In this document: in pieces, positions 7,780-16,213 of the stretch
Numbering within the stretch: position 1 is the first letter of the stretch
Layout of the letters: the number at the start of each line of letters is the position of its first letter
NCBI RefSeq assembly: GCF_016862175.1
Contig: NZ_BOML01000058.1
Location: 186,001 to 250,000, forward strand
Direction: 5' to 3'
Origin: Paractinoplanes durhamensis
GTDB lineage: Bacteria > Actinomycetota > Actinomycetes > Mycobacteriales > Micromonosporaceae
Length of the DNA stretch: 64,000 bases
The notes under the pieces: model-generated
The model's database searches: none
The model's input: only the letters and a program-made list of their open reading frames with translations
Told to the model about the DNA's origin: nothing
Position numbers and translations under genes: made by a program

Positions 7780-8591
7780 AGCGGCAGCCACAGCGCGAGC
7801 GTGTAGATCGACGGCTCCCAGCTGTTGATCGAGCTGTGCGACTGCCGGCACTGGTAACGCACGCCCTGATAGGTCACCACGTCACCCGTTTTATACGAAA
7901 CTCCGGGCGCCCACGATGAGCCGCCGACAGCAGGCGGAGCGGTAGTGGTGGCAGTCGGCGCGGAAGTGGGTGCCGAGGTGGTCGGAGCCGTAGTCGGTGC
8001 GGAGGTGGGGGAAGAAGTGGCCGGAGACGTGGTGGGAGTCGAGGTCGACCCGCCGCCCACGTTCAGGTCCACACAGCTGTAGAAGGCGTTCGCCGTGTCC
8101 CCGATGTTCCAGACGGCCAGCACCGTGTGCTTCCCCGGGAACTTGCTCAGGTCGATCGTGTGCGACACCACCGCATCAGGCTGGGCATTCCCGCCATCTA
8201 CCGTCGCGATCTTGGTGCCGCCGATGAAGTACTGCCAGTCGGCGGTCCGGTGCCGGGCGGTCATCACCCAGGTGAAGGTGACCGAGTTGCCGACCGACTT
8301 GGCCGGCCAGTTGCGCGACTCGTCCGACAGGACCGACCACGTCGAAACGCCGCCGTCGCAGGACTGCCGGCCCTTCGGAGCCTCCACGCTCTGTGGCTCG
8401 AACTGGATCTGCCCGCAGTCGGTCACCGCGCCCGACGCGCACAGCGCCTGCCGGGACGGCGGCGTCGAGACGTAGCCGTGGGCGAACGCGGGCGACACGA
8501 CCGCCAGACTCGTGCCGACCGTGACGCCGAGGGCTACCAGGGGGTAAGCAATTTTCCTGCGCATGCGGAGCAGGTTAGGGAGCCGGACCAT
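7776..8591 (-). CDS. AA10 lytic polysaccharide monooxygenase with C-terminal carbohydrate-binding module
   Basis: Copper enzyme that oxidatively cleaves chitin or cellulose outside the cell. The signal peptide ends at AFA and the mature protein begins with His (HGYVSTPPSR), the first ligand of the copper histidine brace; the second is the His in TARHRTADW. The AA10 domain (residues 38-180) is followed by a Ser/Thr/Pro linker and a small module (WAPGVSYKTGDVV to SWEPS, ALW) of the CBM5/12 type that binds chitin. Start ATG 8591 has AAGGAG five bases upstream. Fourth-to-last position of an operon behind a two-component system, 28 bases after the kinase. Confidence 0.95.
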   Translation of the reverse strand: MVRLPNLLRMRRKIAYPLVALGVTVGTSLAVVSPAFAHGYVSTPPSRQALCASGAVTDCGQIQFEPQSVEAPKGRQSCDGGVSTWSVLSDESRNWPAKSVGNSVTFTWVMTARHRTADWQYFIGGTKIATVDGGNAQPDAVVSHTIDLSKFPGKHTVLAVWNIGDTANAFYSCVDLNVGGGSTSTPTTSPATSSPTSAPTTAPTTSAPTSAPTATTTAPPAVGGSSWAPGVSYKTGDVVTYQGVRYQCRQSHSSINSWEPSIYTLALWLPL

Positions 8592-8619
8592 AAAGGCTCC
8601 TTAACGAACCCGGAAGGGA

Positions 8620-9888
8620 TCATGAAGGAGCGAACAGGATGCCCACCCGGGCTCCGCCGAGCGGGGATCGGGCGACCACCAACCGGCCGCCGGACTCCTC
8701 GGCGGCCCGCCGGACGATGTCCAGGCCGAGGCCGGTGGAGCCGGCGCCGCTGACCCCGCGCTGCACGGCCCGCGACGGATCGGCGATCCCCGGGCCGGCG
8801 TCGTCGACCAGCAGGCCATCGGGCGAGATATGCACCCGGAACGCGGTTCGCTCCGGCGTGTGTGAGAAGACGTTGCCGAGCATCGCGTCGACCACCAGGA
8901 TCAGCTCGCTGTGCGACTGCGGCAGCATCACCGGTACGTCGCCGCCAACCACCTCCCATGGGCGTTCCTGGTCCTCGGCCAGCACCGACCAGAAGGCGAG
9001 CCGATCGGCCAGCACCTCGACCAGGTCGGTGCGTTCGCCGGGGCGGGCCCCTACGCCGAGCCGCGCGCCGGTGATGATCGCCTCCAGCTCCGAGTCGAGC
9101 AGGTCGCAGGCCTGGCGCATCCGGTCGGCTACCGGGCCCGGCGGCATCGCCTCGGCGTCGAGGCGGAGCGCCGTCAACGGCGTACGCAATCGGTGGGAAA
9201 GGTCGGCAGCCAGCTCGCGTTCCCGGTCCAGGAGGCCGCGGAGGTCGTCCGCCATGGTGTTGAAAGCGTTTGCCGCGTCGCGCAGCTCGCGCGGGCCGAT
9301 CGGCTCGACCCGCGTCTTCAGGTCGCCGCCGCCGAGGCGGCGGGTCGAGCCGGCCAGTTGCCTCGTGGCCTTGACCATCTTGCTGCCGAGGCGGTCGGCG
9401 AGCAGGACCGAACCGGCCACCAGCACCACCGCGAGTCCACCGAGGACCAGCCAGGCCATCGCGACACCGCGCCGCATCTCGGAATTGGGGACGTAAACCT
9501 CGACCACCACCGTGCGGCCGTCGGTCAGGACCGTCGGCTGCAGGTAGGCGACGCCGTCGGGGGCGGACGCCAGCACGGACCTGCGGTCCTGTGCGGCGAT
9601 GGAGATCTGGGCGGCGTCGGTGTGCGCGATGCCGATCGGGTCGACGTCCGGGAGGTGTACGGCCAACCGGCCCGCACTACCGGCCGTGGTACTGGCCACC
9701 GCGTTGGTCAGCAGGGTCGGGTCGGCGTCGACGCCGAGCACCGTGACCAGCGATGTCGCCTGCTGGCGGGCGTCGCTGACGGCGCGGTCGTGGGCGATCT
9801 GCTGGGTGGCGACCGCCAGGGGTACGAGGAAGGCCAGCGCGACCATCGACGTGATGGCGAGGGCCAGCCGGTTGAGGGCCCACCTCAC
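8620..9888 (-). CDS. sensor histidine kinase
   Basis: 422 residues from GTG 9888, which overlaps the response-regulator stop in GTGA. Two membrane segments (about residues 8-30 and 140-165) flank an extracellular sensor of about 110 residues; then HAMP, an H-box LSHRLRTPLTALR carrying the phospho-accepting His, and an ATPase domain ending with GSTGLGLDIVRR. The H-box has Arg where many kinases have Glu. Cotranscribed with its regulator upstream and with LPMO and DUF305 genes downstream, so the signal may relate to polysaccharide or copper. A longer frame to 9978 lies inside the regulator gene. Confidence 0.9.
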   Translation of the reverse strand: MRWALNRLALAITSMVALAFLVPLAVATQQIAHDRAVSDARQQATSLVTVLGVDADPTLLTNAVASTTAGSAGRLAVHLPDVDPIGIAHTDAAQISIAAQDRRSVLASAPDGVAYLQPTVLTDGRTVVVEVYVPNSEMRRGVAMAWLVLGGLAVVLVAGSVLLADRLGSKMVKATRQLAGSTRRLGGGDLKTRVEPIGPRELRDAANAFNTMADDLRGLLDRERELAADLSHRLRTPLTALRLDAEAMPPGPVADRMRQACDLLDSELEAIITGARLGVGARPGERTDLVEVLADRLAFWSVLAEDQERPWEVVGGDVPVMLPQSHSELILVVDAMLGNVFSHTPERTAFRVHISPDGLLVDDAGPGIADPSRAVQRGVSGAGSTGLGLDIVRRAAEESGGRLVVARSPLGGARVGILFAPS

Positions 9889-10571
9889 CGCGGATCGACC
9901 ATCATCACGCCGACCCCCCGCACGGTGTGCAGGAACCGCGGCTGGGCGGCGGTCTCCCCCAGCTTTCGACGCAACCACGAGATGTGTACGTCGATGGTCT
10001 GTTCCTCGCCGATCCGGGCCTGGTTCCAGACCTCGTTCATCAGCTCCCGGCGGCTGATCACCTGCCCGACGCGTTCGGCCAGGTAGGCGAGCACGTCGAA
10101 CTCGCGGCGGGTGAGTTGCAGCGGCTGCCCGCGCAGCTCGGCCTTCCGCTGCCGTGGGTTGATCACCAGCTCACCGACGGTGATGTCCTGCACGGTCTGC
10201 TCGGGTGCGGTGCGGGCGCGGCGCAGCACCGCGTTGATCCGGGCCAGGATGTGGCCGCCGGAGAACGGCTTGGTCACGTAGTCGTCGGCGCCCGCGCTGA
10301 GCAGGCTGATGATGTCGGCCTCGGAGCGGCGGGCGGTGGCCACGATAACCGGCACATCGGACACCGAGCGCATCATCCGCAGGGCGTCGGTGCCGTCGAT
10401 GTCGGGCAGCCCGAGATCGAGAATCACGAGGTCGGGCCGTTCCTCGGTGACGATCTTCAGAGCGTCGGCGGCCCGGCCCACCGGCCGCACCACGTGCCCG
10501 GCGTCGGTGAGCGCGCGGGACAGTGCGGCCGTGATGATGCGGTCGTCCTCGACCAGCAGGATCAGCGCCAT
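9885..10571 (-). CDS. OmpR/PhoB-family response regulator
   Basis: 228 residues. The receiver domain opens MALILLVEDDR, has the phospho-accepting Asp in LVILDLGLPD and the conserved Lys in YVTKPF; the C-terminal winged helix ends with the typical SWLRRKLGE and HTVRGVGV. Start taken as ATG 10571; in-frame ATGs at 10583 and 10601 are possible but would leave only a few bases to the divergent gene at 10608. First gene of the operon with the kinase, LPMO and DUF305 genes. Confidence 0.9.
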   Translation of the reverse strand: MALILLVEDDRIITAALSRALTDAGHVVRPVGRAADALKIVTEERPDLVILDLGLPDIDGTDALRMMRSVSDVPVIVATARRSEADIISLLSAGADDYVTKPFSGGHILARINAVLRRARTAPEQTVQDITVGELVINPRQRKAELRGQPLQLTRREFDVLAYLAERVGQVISRRELMNEVWNQARIGEEQTIDVHISWLRRKLGETAAQPRFLHTVRGVGVMMVDPR

Positions 10572-10607
10572 GGCGTGCAGCATAGGTGTAGGTGCGATCA
10601 TTGCCGC

Positions 10608-11198
10608 GTGGGATCTTCCCGGTGGGCTCCGATCGCGGGCTGGGCGGCGGCAACGGCCACCAGCATCGTGCTGGCCAGCACGGCCATCCTCCCGGTGCTG
10701 CGCACCACCGCGCCGCAGGACGGCGCCCTGGCGCAGCTGCCGGCCGGCCAGTCGGTCAGCTTCCCGGCGCCGCTGCCCGCGGTGACCGAGTCGAAGCCGG
10801 CCGAGTCGCCGTCGACCACGTCACCGACGAGTCGCCCGCCGCGCACCACCGCGCCGGCCGTCACCGGCAAACCGACCACCACGACGCCGTCGACCAGGAC
10901 CACCACCCCGCCGACCAAGACCGAGGACGGCTGGACGGTCACCACCGCGGCCGACGGCCTGCGCACCTACGTGCGGTCGTTCCAGGTGGAGGGCGGCCAG
11001 GCGGTCATCCGGATGACCTCGGACGGGGTGGTTACGCTGGTCACGGCGACCCCCGCCCAGGGGTACGCGGTGCAGAAGGTCCAGGACTCCCCGGACAACA
11101 TGGCCGTCTACTTCAACGAGACCAACCACAGCTTCATCATTCACGCCGTGTGGTGGGACGACCGCCCGTTCGCCGAGGTCAGCGAGGTCGGGCAGTAG
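10608..11198 (+). CDS. hypothetical exported or membrane-anchored protein with Thr/Pro-rich linker
   Basis: 196 residues from GTG 10608. An N-terminal hydrophobic segment (residues 5-28) is a signal peptide or anchor. Residues about 60-105 are Thr/Pro/Ser-rich and would span the wall. The C-terminal 90 residues (DGWTVTTAADG to FAEVSEVG) form a compact domain with alternating strands that I do not recognise. It is divergent from the response regulator with about 36 bases between starts, so a shared control region is likely. The ribosome site is weak, so the exact start is uncertain. Confidence 0.65.
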   Translation: MGSSRWAPIAGWAAATATSIVLASTAILPVLRTTAPQDGALAQLPAGQSVSFPAPLPAVTESKPAESPSTTSPTSRPPRTTAPAVTGKPTTTTPSTRTTTPPTKTEDGWTVTTAADGLRTYVRSFQVEGGQAVIRMTSDGVVTLVTATPAQGYAVQKVQDSPDNMAVYFNETNHSFIIHAVWWDDRPFAEVSEVGQ

Positions 11199-11202
11199 GG
11201 AC

Positions 11203-11227
11203 GGGCGGCCCCCGGTGGAGGCCGCCC
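11203..11227. terminator. shared terminator between convergent genes
   Basis: GGGCGGCC (11203-11210) and GGCCGCCC (11220-11227), loop of 9 bases, four bases after one stop and 11 before the other gene's stop. It can serve both strands. Confidence 0.6.
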
Positions 11228-11238
11228 GATAGCGCCGC

Positions 11239-13194
11239 TCAGGCAGATTCCGAGGGTGACGGCGTATCCGACGGGATCGGCGTCGCCGAGTCCGACGGAA
11301 CCGGCGTCGCCGAGTCCGAGGGAAGCGGCGTCGCCGAGTCCGAGGGAAGCGGCGGGCCGCTGGGCCACGGACCGCTCGGCCAGGGGCCACTCGGCCGCGG
11401 ACCGCTCGGCCGCGGGCCACCGCCACCACCAGGACCGCCGCCGCCTCCGGTGTTGCCGGCGGCCGTGCCGGAGGTGAGCTCGATGACCGGTGTCGCGCCG
11501 GTCAGGTCGCCACCCGCGTAGAGCCCCTCGCCGAGCGGCGTGCCGGTCGCGGTTCCGCCGCTGTAGAGCAGGTAGTGGGTGCCGGTCACCACGTCGGCCG
11601 AGGAGAACAGCACGCCCTGGAAACCCTTCGTGGTCTCGTACGCGAGCAGCGGCGTCCCGTCCGCGGAAGCCAGCTGCACCAGGGTCCCGGCCGGTTGGGC
11701 GGCGTCGAAGCCGTACAGCACCCAGCCCTGCCCGGCGGCGGGCAACCGGCTGGTCACCGCGCTGATGCCGGTGGAGACGACGGTGCCGCCGCTGAAGGTG
11801 AGCGCGCCGTTGGAGTCGAGGCCGCCCTCGCCACCACCCCGGGTGGCCGAGCCCTTCACCACGACCACGCCACCGGCGATGGTCAGGGCGCCGTTGGAGT
11901 CGAGCCCGTCGGTGCCGCCGTCGACGACGACCGTGCCGCCGGTGATCTCGATGAGCGCGTTCGGCGCCGGTTCCATCTCGCCGACCCCCTCCTCGGTCGC
12001 GTTGAAGGCATCGTCGGTCTGCGAGACAGCCCGCACCGTGCCCCCGCTGACCAGGATCTTCAGACCCTCGATCCCCTCGTACGAGCGGTTCACAGCGACC
12101 GACCCGGCGCTGACCGCGACGACGCCGTCGGCGTGGATGCCGTCGTCACCGCTGGCCACGGTGAGACTGCCGCCGTCAACGGTGACCGTGTCGTTGGAGT
12201 TCACCCCGTCGTCGGTGGCGTCGACGGTGACGGTGCCGTCGCTGACCACCACCGAGGTGCCGGCCTTGAGGCCCTTGGTGGAGGCGTCGGCCGCGGCCCC
12301 GGTGGTGCCGACCGCGAGCGATCCGCCGTCGACCAGCACGTCGGTCGCGGCGGAGAGCCCGTCCCCGCCGGTCGAGGTCGCCTGCACGGTGCCGCCGTTG
12401 ACCGCGATATACCCCGCGGTGACGTCGGTGTCGTTGTCCGACCGCAGCGCGTCGCCGCCGGCCGTCACCGCGAGGGTGCCGCCGTTGACCACCAGGTAGT
12501 CCTTGCCGCGGACCCCGTCGTCGACGGCCTGCACGGCGATCGTGCCACCGTCGATGACCAGGCCGTCCTTGCTCGCGATGCCGTCCTCGAAGTTGCCGGT
12601 GACGGTCAGCGAGCCGGACCCGCCGATGGTCAGGTCGGCCGCGCTGAACAGGGCCGCGTTCGGCCCGTCCACGGCATAGGTGGTCGCGTCGGTGAGCACG
12701 TTCGCCGAGCCGGGCGCGAGCACCACCTCGGCCGCGCCGGCGGCGGCGATGACCAGCGGTGCGCCGGTGGAACTGCTGATGTCGACGCCGGCCAGGACGA
12801 GCCGGACGAGGCCGGCGTCGGGGCTGTCCACCACGATCTGGCCGTCGGTCAGGCGGCCGCTGATCCGATAGGTGCCGGGCGAGCCGATCGTCACGGTCGC
12901 GCTGGCGACGGCGACACCCGGGCCGGCCGCGCGCGCCGAGCCGCCGGTCAGCCGGATCTGCCGCTCGACCGGCCGCCGACCAGGGTGTTCGTCCGGGCGG
13001 CGGCTGTCGTGGTCGGGCCGGTTGTGGGCGCGGGCGGCCGCGGCGGCGGTGCCGGGAGCACCGGCCGCGGCCCGCGGCGAGGCCACGGCGGTCGGCGGTG
13101 CGGCCGCCATCGCTACCGCCGAGGCGCCGGCCAGGGTGATGGCGAACGCCGCGGCGGCCGCGGGCAACGCGGCCCGCGGGATCTTGGGGGTCAT
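11239..13194 (-). CDS. secreted carbohydrate-binding domain protein (Cthe_2159-type beta-helix)
   Basis: 651 residues from ATG 13194, with AAGGGA eight bases upstream. A signal peptide (about 30 residues) is followed by an Ala/Arg-rich stretch and then some 430 residues of short repeats built on DDGV, DGI, SNDT and GGT/VxVNGGT, the hallmark of the Ca-binding parallel beta-helix family first seen in Cthe_2159, which binds acidic polysaccharide. The tail is a Gly/Pro-rich run, five-residue PSGPW-type repeats and eight-residue PSDSATPx repeats to the end, with no membrane segment or LPXTG. Probably wall-associated. Convergent with the hypothetical gene at 10608. Confidence 0.8.
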   Translation of the reverse strand: MTPKIPRAALPAAAAAFAITLAGASAVAMAAAPPTAVASPRAAAGAPGTAAAAARAHNRPDHDSRRPDEHPGRRPVERQIRLTGGSARAAGPGVAVASATVTIGSPGTYRISGRLTDGQIVVDSPDAGLVRLVLAGVDISSSTGAPLVIAAAGAAEVVLAPGSANVLTDATTYAVDGPNAALFSAADLTIGGSGSLTVTGNFEDGIASKDGLVIDGGTIAVQAVDDGVRGKDYLVVNGGTLAVTAGGDALRSDNDTDVTAGYIAVNGGTVQATSTGGDGLSAATDVLVDGGSLAVGTTGAAADASTKGLKAGTSVVVSDGTVTVDATDDGVNSNDTVTVDGGSLTVASGDDGIHADGVVAVSAGSVAVNRSYEGIEGLKILVSGGTVRAVSQTDDAFNATEEGVGEMEPAPNALIEITGGTVVVDGGTDGLDSNGALTIAGGVVVVKGSATRGGGEGGLDSNGALTFSGGTVVSTGISAVTSRLPAAGQGWVLYGFDAAQPAGTLVQLASADGTPLLAYETTKGFQGVLFSSADVVTGTHYLLYSGGTATGTPLGEGLYAGGDLTGATPVIELTSGTAAGNTGGGGGPGGGGGPRPSGPRPSGPWPSGPWPSGPPLPSDSATPLPSDSATPVPSDSATPIPSDTPSPSESA

Positions 13195-13455
13195 GAACAG
13201 GGTCCCTTCTGAACACGGCCAAGCTGATCCAGGACCACCGGTTGGTGAACGCGGGGTTACCCGGAGTTGAAATCGAAACTTATCAATGCAAAGGGCCGTG
13301 GCCGGGGACCGGAACCTCATGGTTACCCGGGAGTTCGCTATGAATTGACTATGTTCGATTGATGCGGTTCAGCATGCCAAAACGGGTGATTTCGCAGGTC
13401 AGCCGATTACCTGCGGCGCCGCCGGGTATCTGGTGGGCTGAGGAGGCAATCGCGC

Positions 13456-13863
13456 ATGACGACGCATACCGAGCAACAGTCGACCGCTGACCTGGTGCGG
13501 CATATGAGTGAGCAGGTCTCGACGCTCGTCCGGGAGGAGTTGGAGCTCGCCCGGATCGAAATGGTCGAGAAGGGCAAGCGCGCGGGCATCGGCGCCGGCC
13601 TGTTCGGTGCGGCGGGCACTCTGGCCCTCTACGGGCTCGGCGCGCTCTTCTTCACCGTGGGTGCGCTGCTCGCGCTGGTCATGCCCGCCTGGGTGGCCGC
13701 GCTGATCGTGACCGTGCTGCTCTTCGGCTCGGCCGGGGTGGCGGCGCTGATCGGGAAGAACGAGGTCGCCAAGGCGATGCCGCCGGAGCCCGAGGCCGCG
13801 ATGGCGAGCGGCAAGCGCGACGTCGAGACCGTCAAGGAAGCTATCCGAGAGGGACGGACATGA
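13456..13863 (+). CDS. phage holin family protein (Phage_holin_3_6 type)
   Basis: 135 residues. A charged N-terminus (STADLVRHMSEQVSTLVREEL) leads to two membrane hairpin segments (about 45-70 and 75-98) and a charged tail. This is the actinobacterial holin-superfamily protein that is not phage-encoded but is found next to DUF3618 genes, as here. The start ATG has GGAGG about 10 bases upstream (13440s). Its stop lies in the ATGA that starts the next gene. Confidence 0.85.
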   Translation: MTTHTEQQSTADLVRHMSEQVSTLVREELELARIEMVEKGKRAGIGAGLFGAAGTLALYGLGALFFTVGALLALVMPAWVAALIVTVLLFGSAGVAALIGKNEVAKAMPPEPEAAMASGKRDVETVKEAIREGRT

Positions 13864-14429
13864 GCGGCGACAACAGGACCGCGGACGAGGTTCGCGAGTC
13901 GATCCAGGAGACGCGGGCCGACCTCGGCGAGACGGCCGCCGCGCTGGCGGCGAAGGCCGACGTGAAGGCCCGGGTGCAGCACGCCGCGGCCGACAAGAAG
14001 GCCGAGATCACCGAGAAGACCGCCGAGATCAAGGACGCCGCGGTCGAGAAGGCCGCCGAGATCAAGGACGCCGCCGCCGAGAAGGCCGCTCAGGTCAAGG
14101 CCGTGGCCGCGGAGAAGACCGCACACGTCAAGGAGGCCGCGGCGGAGAAGACCGCCCAGGTCAAGGACCTCGCCGCGGAGAAGACCGCGCAGGTCAAGGA
14201 CGTCGCGGCCGAGAAGTCCGCGCAGGTCGCGGGGGTCCAGCAGGCGACCGCGCAGGCCGCCGGCCGACTGGCGAACCGGGCGAGCGAGGCCGGGCACGAG
14301 GCCAAGCATCAGTTCACCGACGGTCGCCCGGCCGACGTGGCCCGCCGGCCGCTGCCGATCGCCGCCCTGGCCGTCGCGGCACTCGGCGTCGCCGCGGTGG
14401 TAGTGGCGGTGCTGCGCCGTCGGCGCTGA
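13860..14429 (+). CDS. DUF3618 membrane protein with 11-residue repeats
   Basis: 189 residues, coupled to the holin gene by ATGA. The DUF3618 signature (TADEVRESIQETRADLGETAAALAAKADVKARVQ) is at the N-terminus. Residues about 45-125 are tandem 11-residue repeats of the form AAEKTAQVKDx, predicted to form an amphipathic helix like apolipoprotein or LEA proteins. A single membrane helix lies near the C-terminus (PIAALAVAALGVAAVVVAV), followed by RRRR. Likely a membrane-stabilising or cell-envelope stress protein together with the holin homologue; the function of the family is not established. Confidence 0.85.
   Translation: MSGDNRTADEVRESIQETRADLGETAAALAAKADVKARVQHAAADKKAEITEKTAEIKDAAVEKAAEIKDAAAEKAAQVKAVAAEKTAHVKEAAAEKTAQVKDLAAEKTAQVKDVAAEKSAQVAGVQQATAQAAGRLANRASEAGHEAKHQFTDGRPADVARRPLPIAALAVAALGVAAVVVAVLRRRR
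14035..14232 (+). repeat. 33-base tandem repeats coding 11-residue helical repeats
   Basis: About six units of 33 bases, each with a core close to GCCGAGAAGACCGC then CAGGTCAAGG, inside the DUF3618 gene. Units differ at few positions, which suggests recent expansion by slippage or recombination. Confidence 0.7.
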
Positions 14430-14438
14430 AAACGAAGA

Positions 14439-14470
14439 GACGACGGCACGCCCTATGGCGTGCCGTCGTC
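14439..14470. terminator. bidirectional terminator between convergent genes
   Basis: Perfect 14-base stem (14439-14452 with 14457-14470; GACGACGGCACGCC on the left arm) and a 4-base loop CTAT. The loop contains the stop codon of the minus-strand lipoprotein gene, so the stem codes its last residues. It lies nine bases after the DUF3618 stop. Confidence 0.8.
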
Positions 14471-14887
14471 GAGCAGGGCGTCTTCGAGGACCTCGTTGAG
14501 CACCCGGGCGTACGTTCCGGTCAGGTGGAACTGGTTGCGATAGACCAGGACGTAGAGGACCACCCGCTTCGCGCCGGCCGGATCACCGAAGACGCACGGG
14601 TCGTCGAGCCGGTCGGCGGCCGGGGCGGCCTCGCACTTCCGCGGGTCGAAGCCCAGGTCGTCGCCGGCCGCCGACAACGCCGGGGTCAGGTCGGCCGGCA
14701 CCGCCCGGATGCCCGGCGCCCGGCCGACCGCGGCCAGCACCCCGGCCGGCGACCCCGAGGGCGGCGGAGCCGCGGACGGCGACGGCTCGACCGGCTGGGC
14801 GTCGGCGCAGCCCGCGACCGCGAGGACGAACAGACCCAGCAGAAGCAGAACGAGCGGGAAGCGGACCGTACGGGCGTCAAAGGGCAT
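14453..14887 (-). CDS. lipoprotein with an SGNH-like domain lacking its catalytic core
   Basis: 144 residues from ATG 14887. Lipobox VAGC near residue 26, then a Pro/Ser spacer. Residues about 95-115 (the segment DPCVFGDPAGAKRVVLY) match the block that normally precedes the GDSH catalytic motif in SGNH domains attached to acyltransferases. The next residues (VLVYRNQFHLTGTYAR) match the end of that same domain, where the catalytic Asp-x-x-His pair would be read as DxxHLT; here the Asp position is Asn. About 150 residues, including GDSH, are absent. It is therefore an internally deleted, probably inactive relic. Fifteen bases separate it from the acyltransferase. Confidence 0.65.
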   Translation of the reverse strand: MPFDARTVRFPLVLLLLGLFVLAVAGCADAQPVEPSPSAAPPPSGSPAGVLAAVGRAPGIRAVPADLTPALSAAGDDLGFDPRKCEAAPAADRLDDPCVFGDPAGAKRVVLYVLVYRNQFHLTGTYARVLNEVLEDALLDDGTP

Positions 14888-14901
14888 GCGGATCGGCGCT
14901 C

Positions 14902-16038
14902 CTAACCGCGGTAGATCGCCAGCGGTGCCGCGATGAGCAGCACCGCCATGGTGACGGTGAGCAGGTGGGACCGCTGCAGACGCGGGCTGCGCCGGAACGG
15001 GGTCTCCACGAGGAGGTGGGTCACGATCGCCAGCGCGACGCTGAGCAGCACCAACGCCAGTCGCGTCCGGCCGGACAGCGGCCCGTAGGCCTGCTCGGCG
15101 ATGATCAGCGCCGGCCAGTGCCAGAGGTAGAGCGGGAAGGAGATCTGGCCGATCCAGCGCAGCGGCGCGACGCCGAGCACCGCGTCCCCGCGCCCGGCCA
15201 GCACCAGCACGGTGGCCAGCACCGGCAGCACCGCCGCGTAGCCCGGGATCGGGGTGCTGTCGTCGAAGCTGAGGGCGGCCACCACGATGCCGCCGAGGCC
15301 GGCGCCGGCCAGCGCGGTCGAGATTCCGGCCGGGATCCGGTCCAGGCGCTCGGCGACCAGCGCCAGCAGGCAGCCCGCGCCGAGTTCCCAGGCGCGGGTG
15401 GCCGGGGAGAAGTACGACCACGTCGTGCCGGCCAGCCAGATGGACCAGGCCAGCGAGCCGGCGACGACGAGGCCGAGCACGGCGGGGGTGGTGTGCCGCA
15501 GGCCGAGCCAGATCAGCAGCACGACCAGGGCCGGCCAGGCGAGGTAGAACTGCTCCTCGACGGCGAGCGACCAGAAGTGCTGCAGCGGGGACGGCGCGGA
15601 CTGCGAGTCCAGGTAGTCGACGCCCTGAGCGGCGAAGTTGACGTTGGCGGCGAACAGCGCCGCCCACCGGCCGTCGGCGGCGATCTCGTCGCCGCGCAGG
15701 AAGCCGAGCCAGTGGTGGCCGGCCGCCACGACGGTGACCAGCACCAGCGTCGACGTGGGCAGGATGCGGCGGGCTCGGCGGCCGTAGAAGCGCAGCAGCG
15801 ACAGGCCGCCGGTCGCGGCCAGCTCGCGCATCATCAGCGCGGTGATCAGGAAGCCGGAGATGACGAAGAAGACGTCGACGCCGATGAAGCCGCCGCCGAG
15901 GCCGGGCACCCCGGCGTGGCAGAGGACTACCGCGAGCACCGCGATCGCGCGCAGCCCCTCGATGTCGGGACGGAACCTCAGGGTTGGCCCGGCCGCGCTG
16001 GCGGCGGCCGGGCGAACCTCAGTTGTCGTCTCCATCAT
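14902..16038 (-). CDS. membrane O-acyltransferase (acyltransferase 3 / OafA-YrhL family)
   Basis: 378 residues with about ten membrane helices. Family marks: FRPDIEGLRAIAVL at the start, the catalytic-type His in VLCHAG, GFIGVDVFFVISGFLI, FYGRRARRILP and FWSLAVEEQFYL. It would transfer acetyl or similar groups to cell-envelope glycans or secondary metabolites. It lacks the C-terminal SGNH domain that many relatives carry; the downstream lipoprotein holds what looks like the wreck of one. Start ATG 16038 is followed at once by a second ATG. Confidence 0.9.
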   Translation of the reverse strand: MMETTTEVRPAAASAAGPTLRFRPDIEGLRAIAVLAVVLCHAGVPGLGGGFIGVDVFFVISGFLITALMMRELAATGGLSLLRFYGRRARRILPTSTLVLVTVVAAGHHWLGFLRGDEIAADGRWAALFAANVNFAAQGVDYLDSQSAPSPLQHFWSLAVEEQFYLAWPALVVLLIWLGLRHTTPAVLGLVVAGSLAWSIWLAGTTWSYFSPATRAWELGAGCLLALVAERLDRIPAGISTALAGAGLGGIVVAALSFDDSTPIPGYAAVLPVLATVLVLAGRGDAVLGVAPLRWIGQISFPLYLWHWPALIIAEQAYGPLSGRTRLALVLLSVALAIVTHLLVETPFRRSPRLQRSHLLTVTMAVLLIAAPLAIYRG

Positions 16039-16213
16039 CGGAACCGACGTTATGCTTGTTTAGTCGACAAAGCGGACGAAAAGCACCAGACCACGCGTTA
16101 GGCGAAAACTGCCAGGAAACCGAGACGGGTCCGTGACCTCTGTGCTATCACATTGACCTCGTTTGCGACCATGACGGTGGCGAGCAGGGCACGGACGGGG
16201 GCGTAACAAGATC

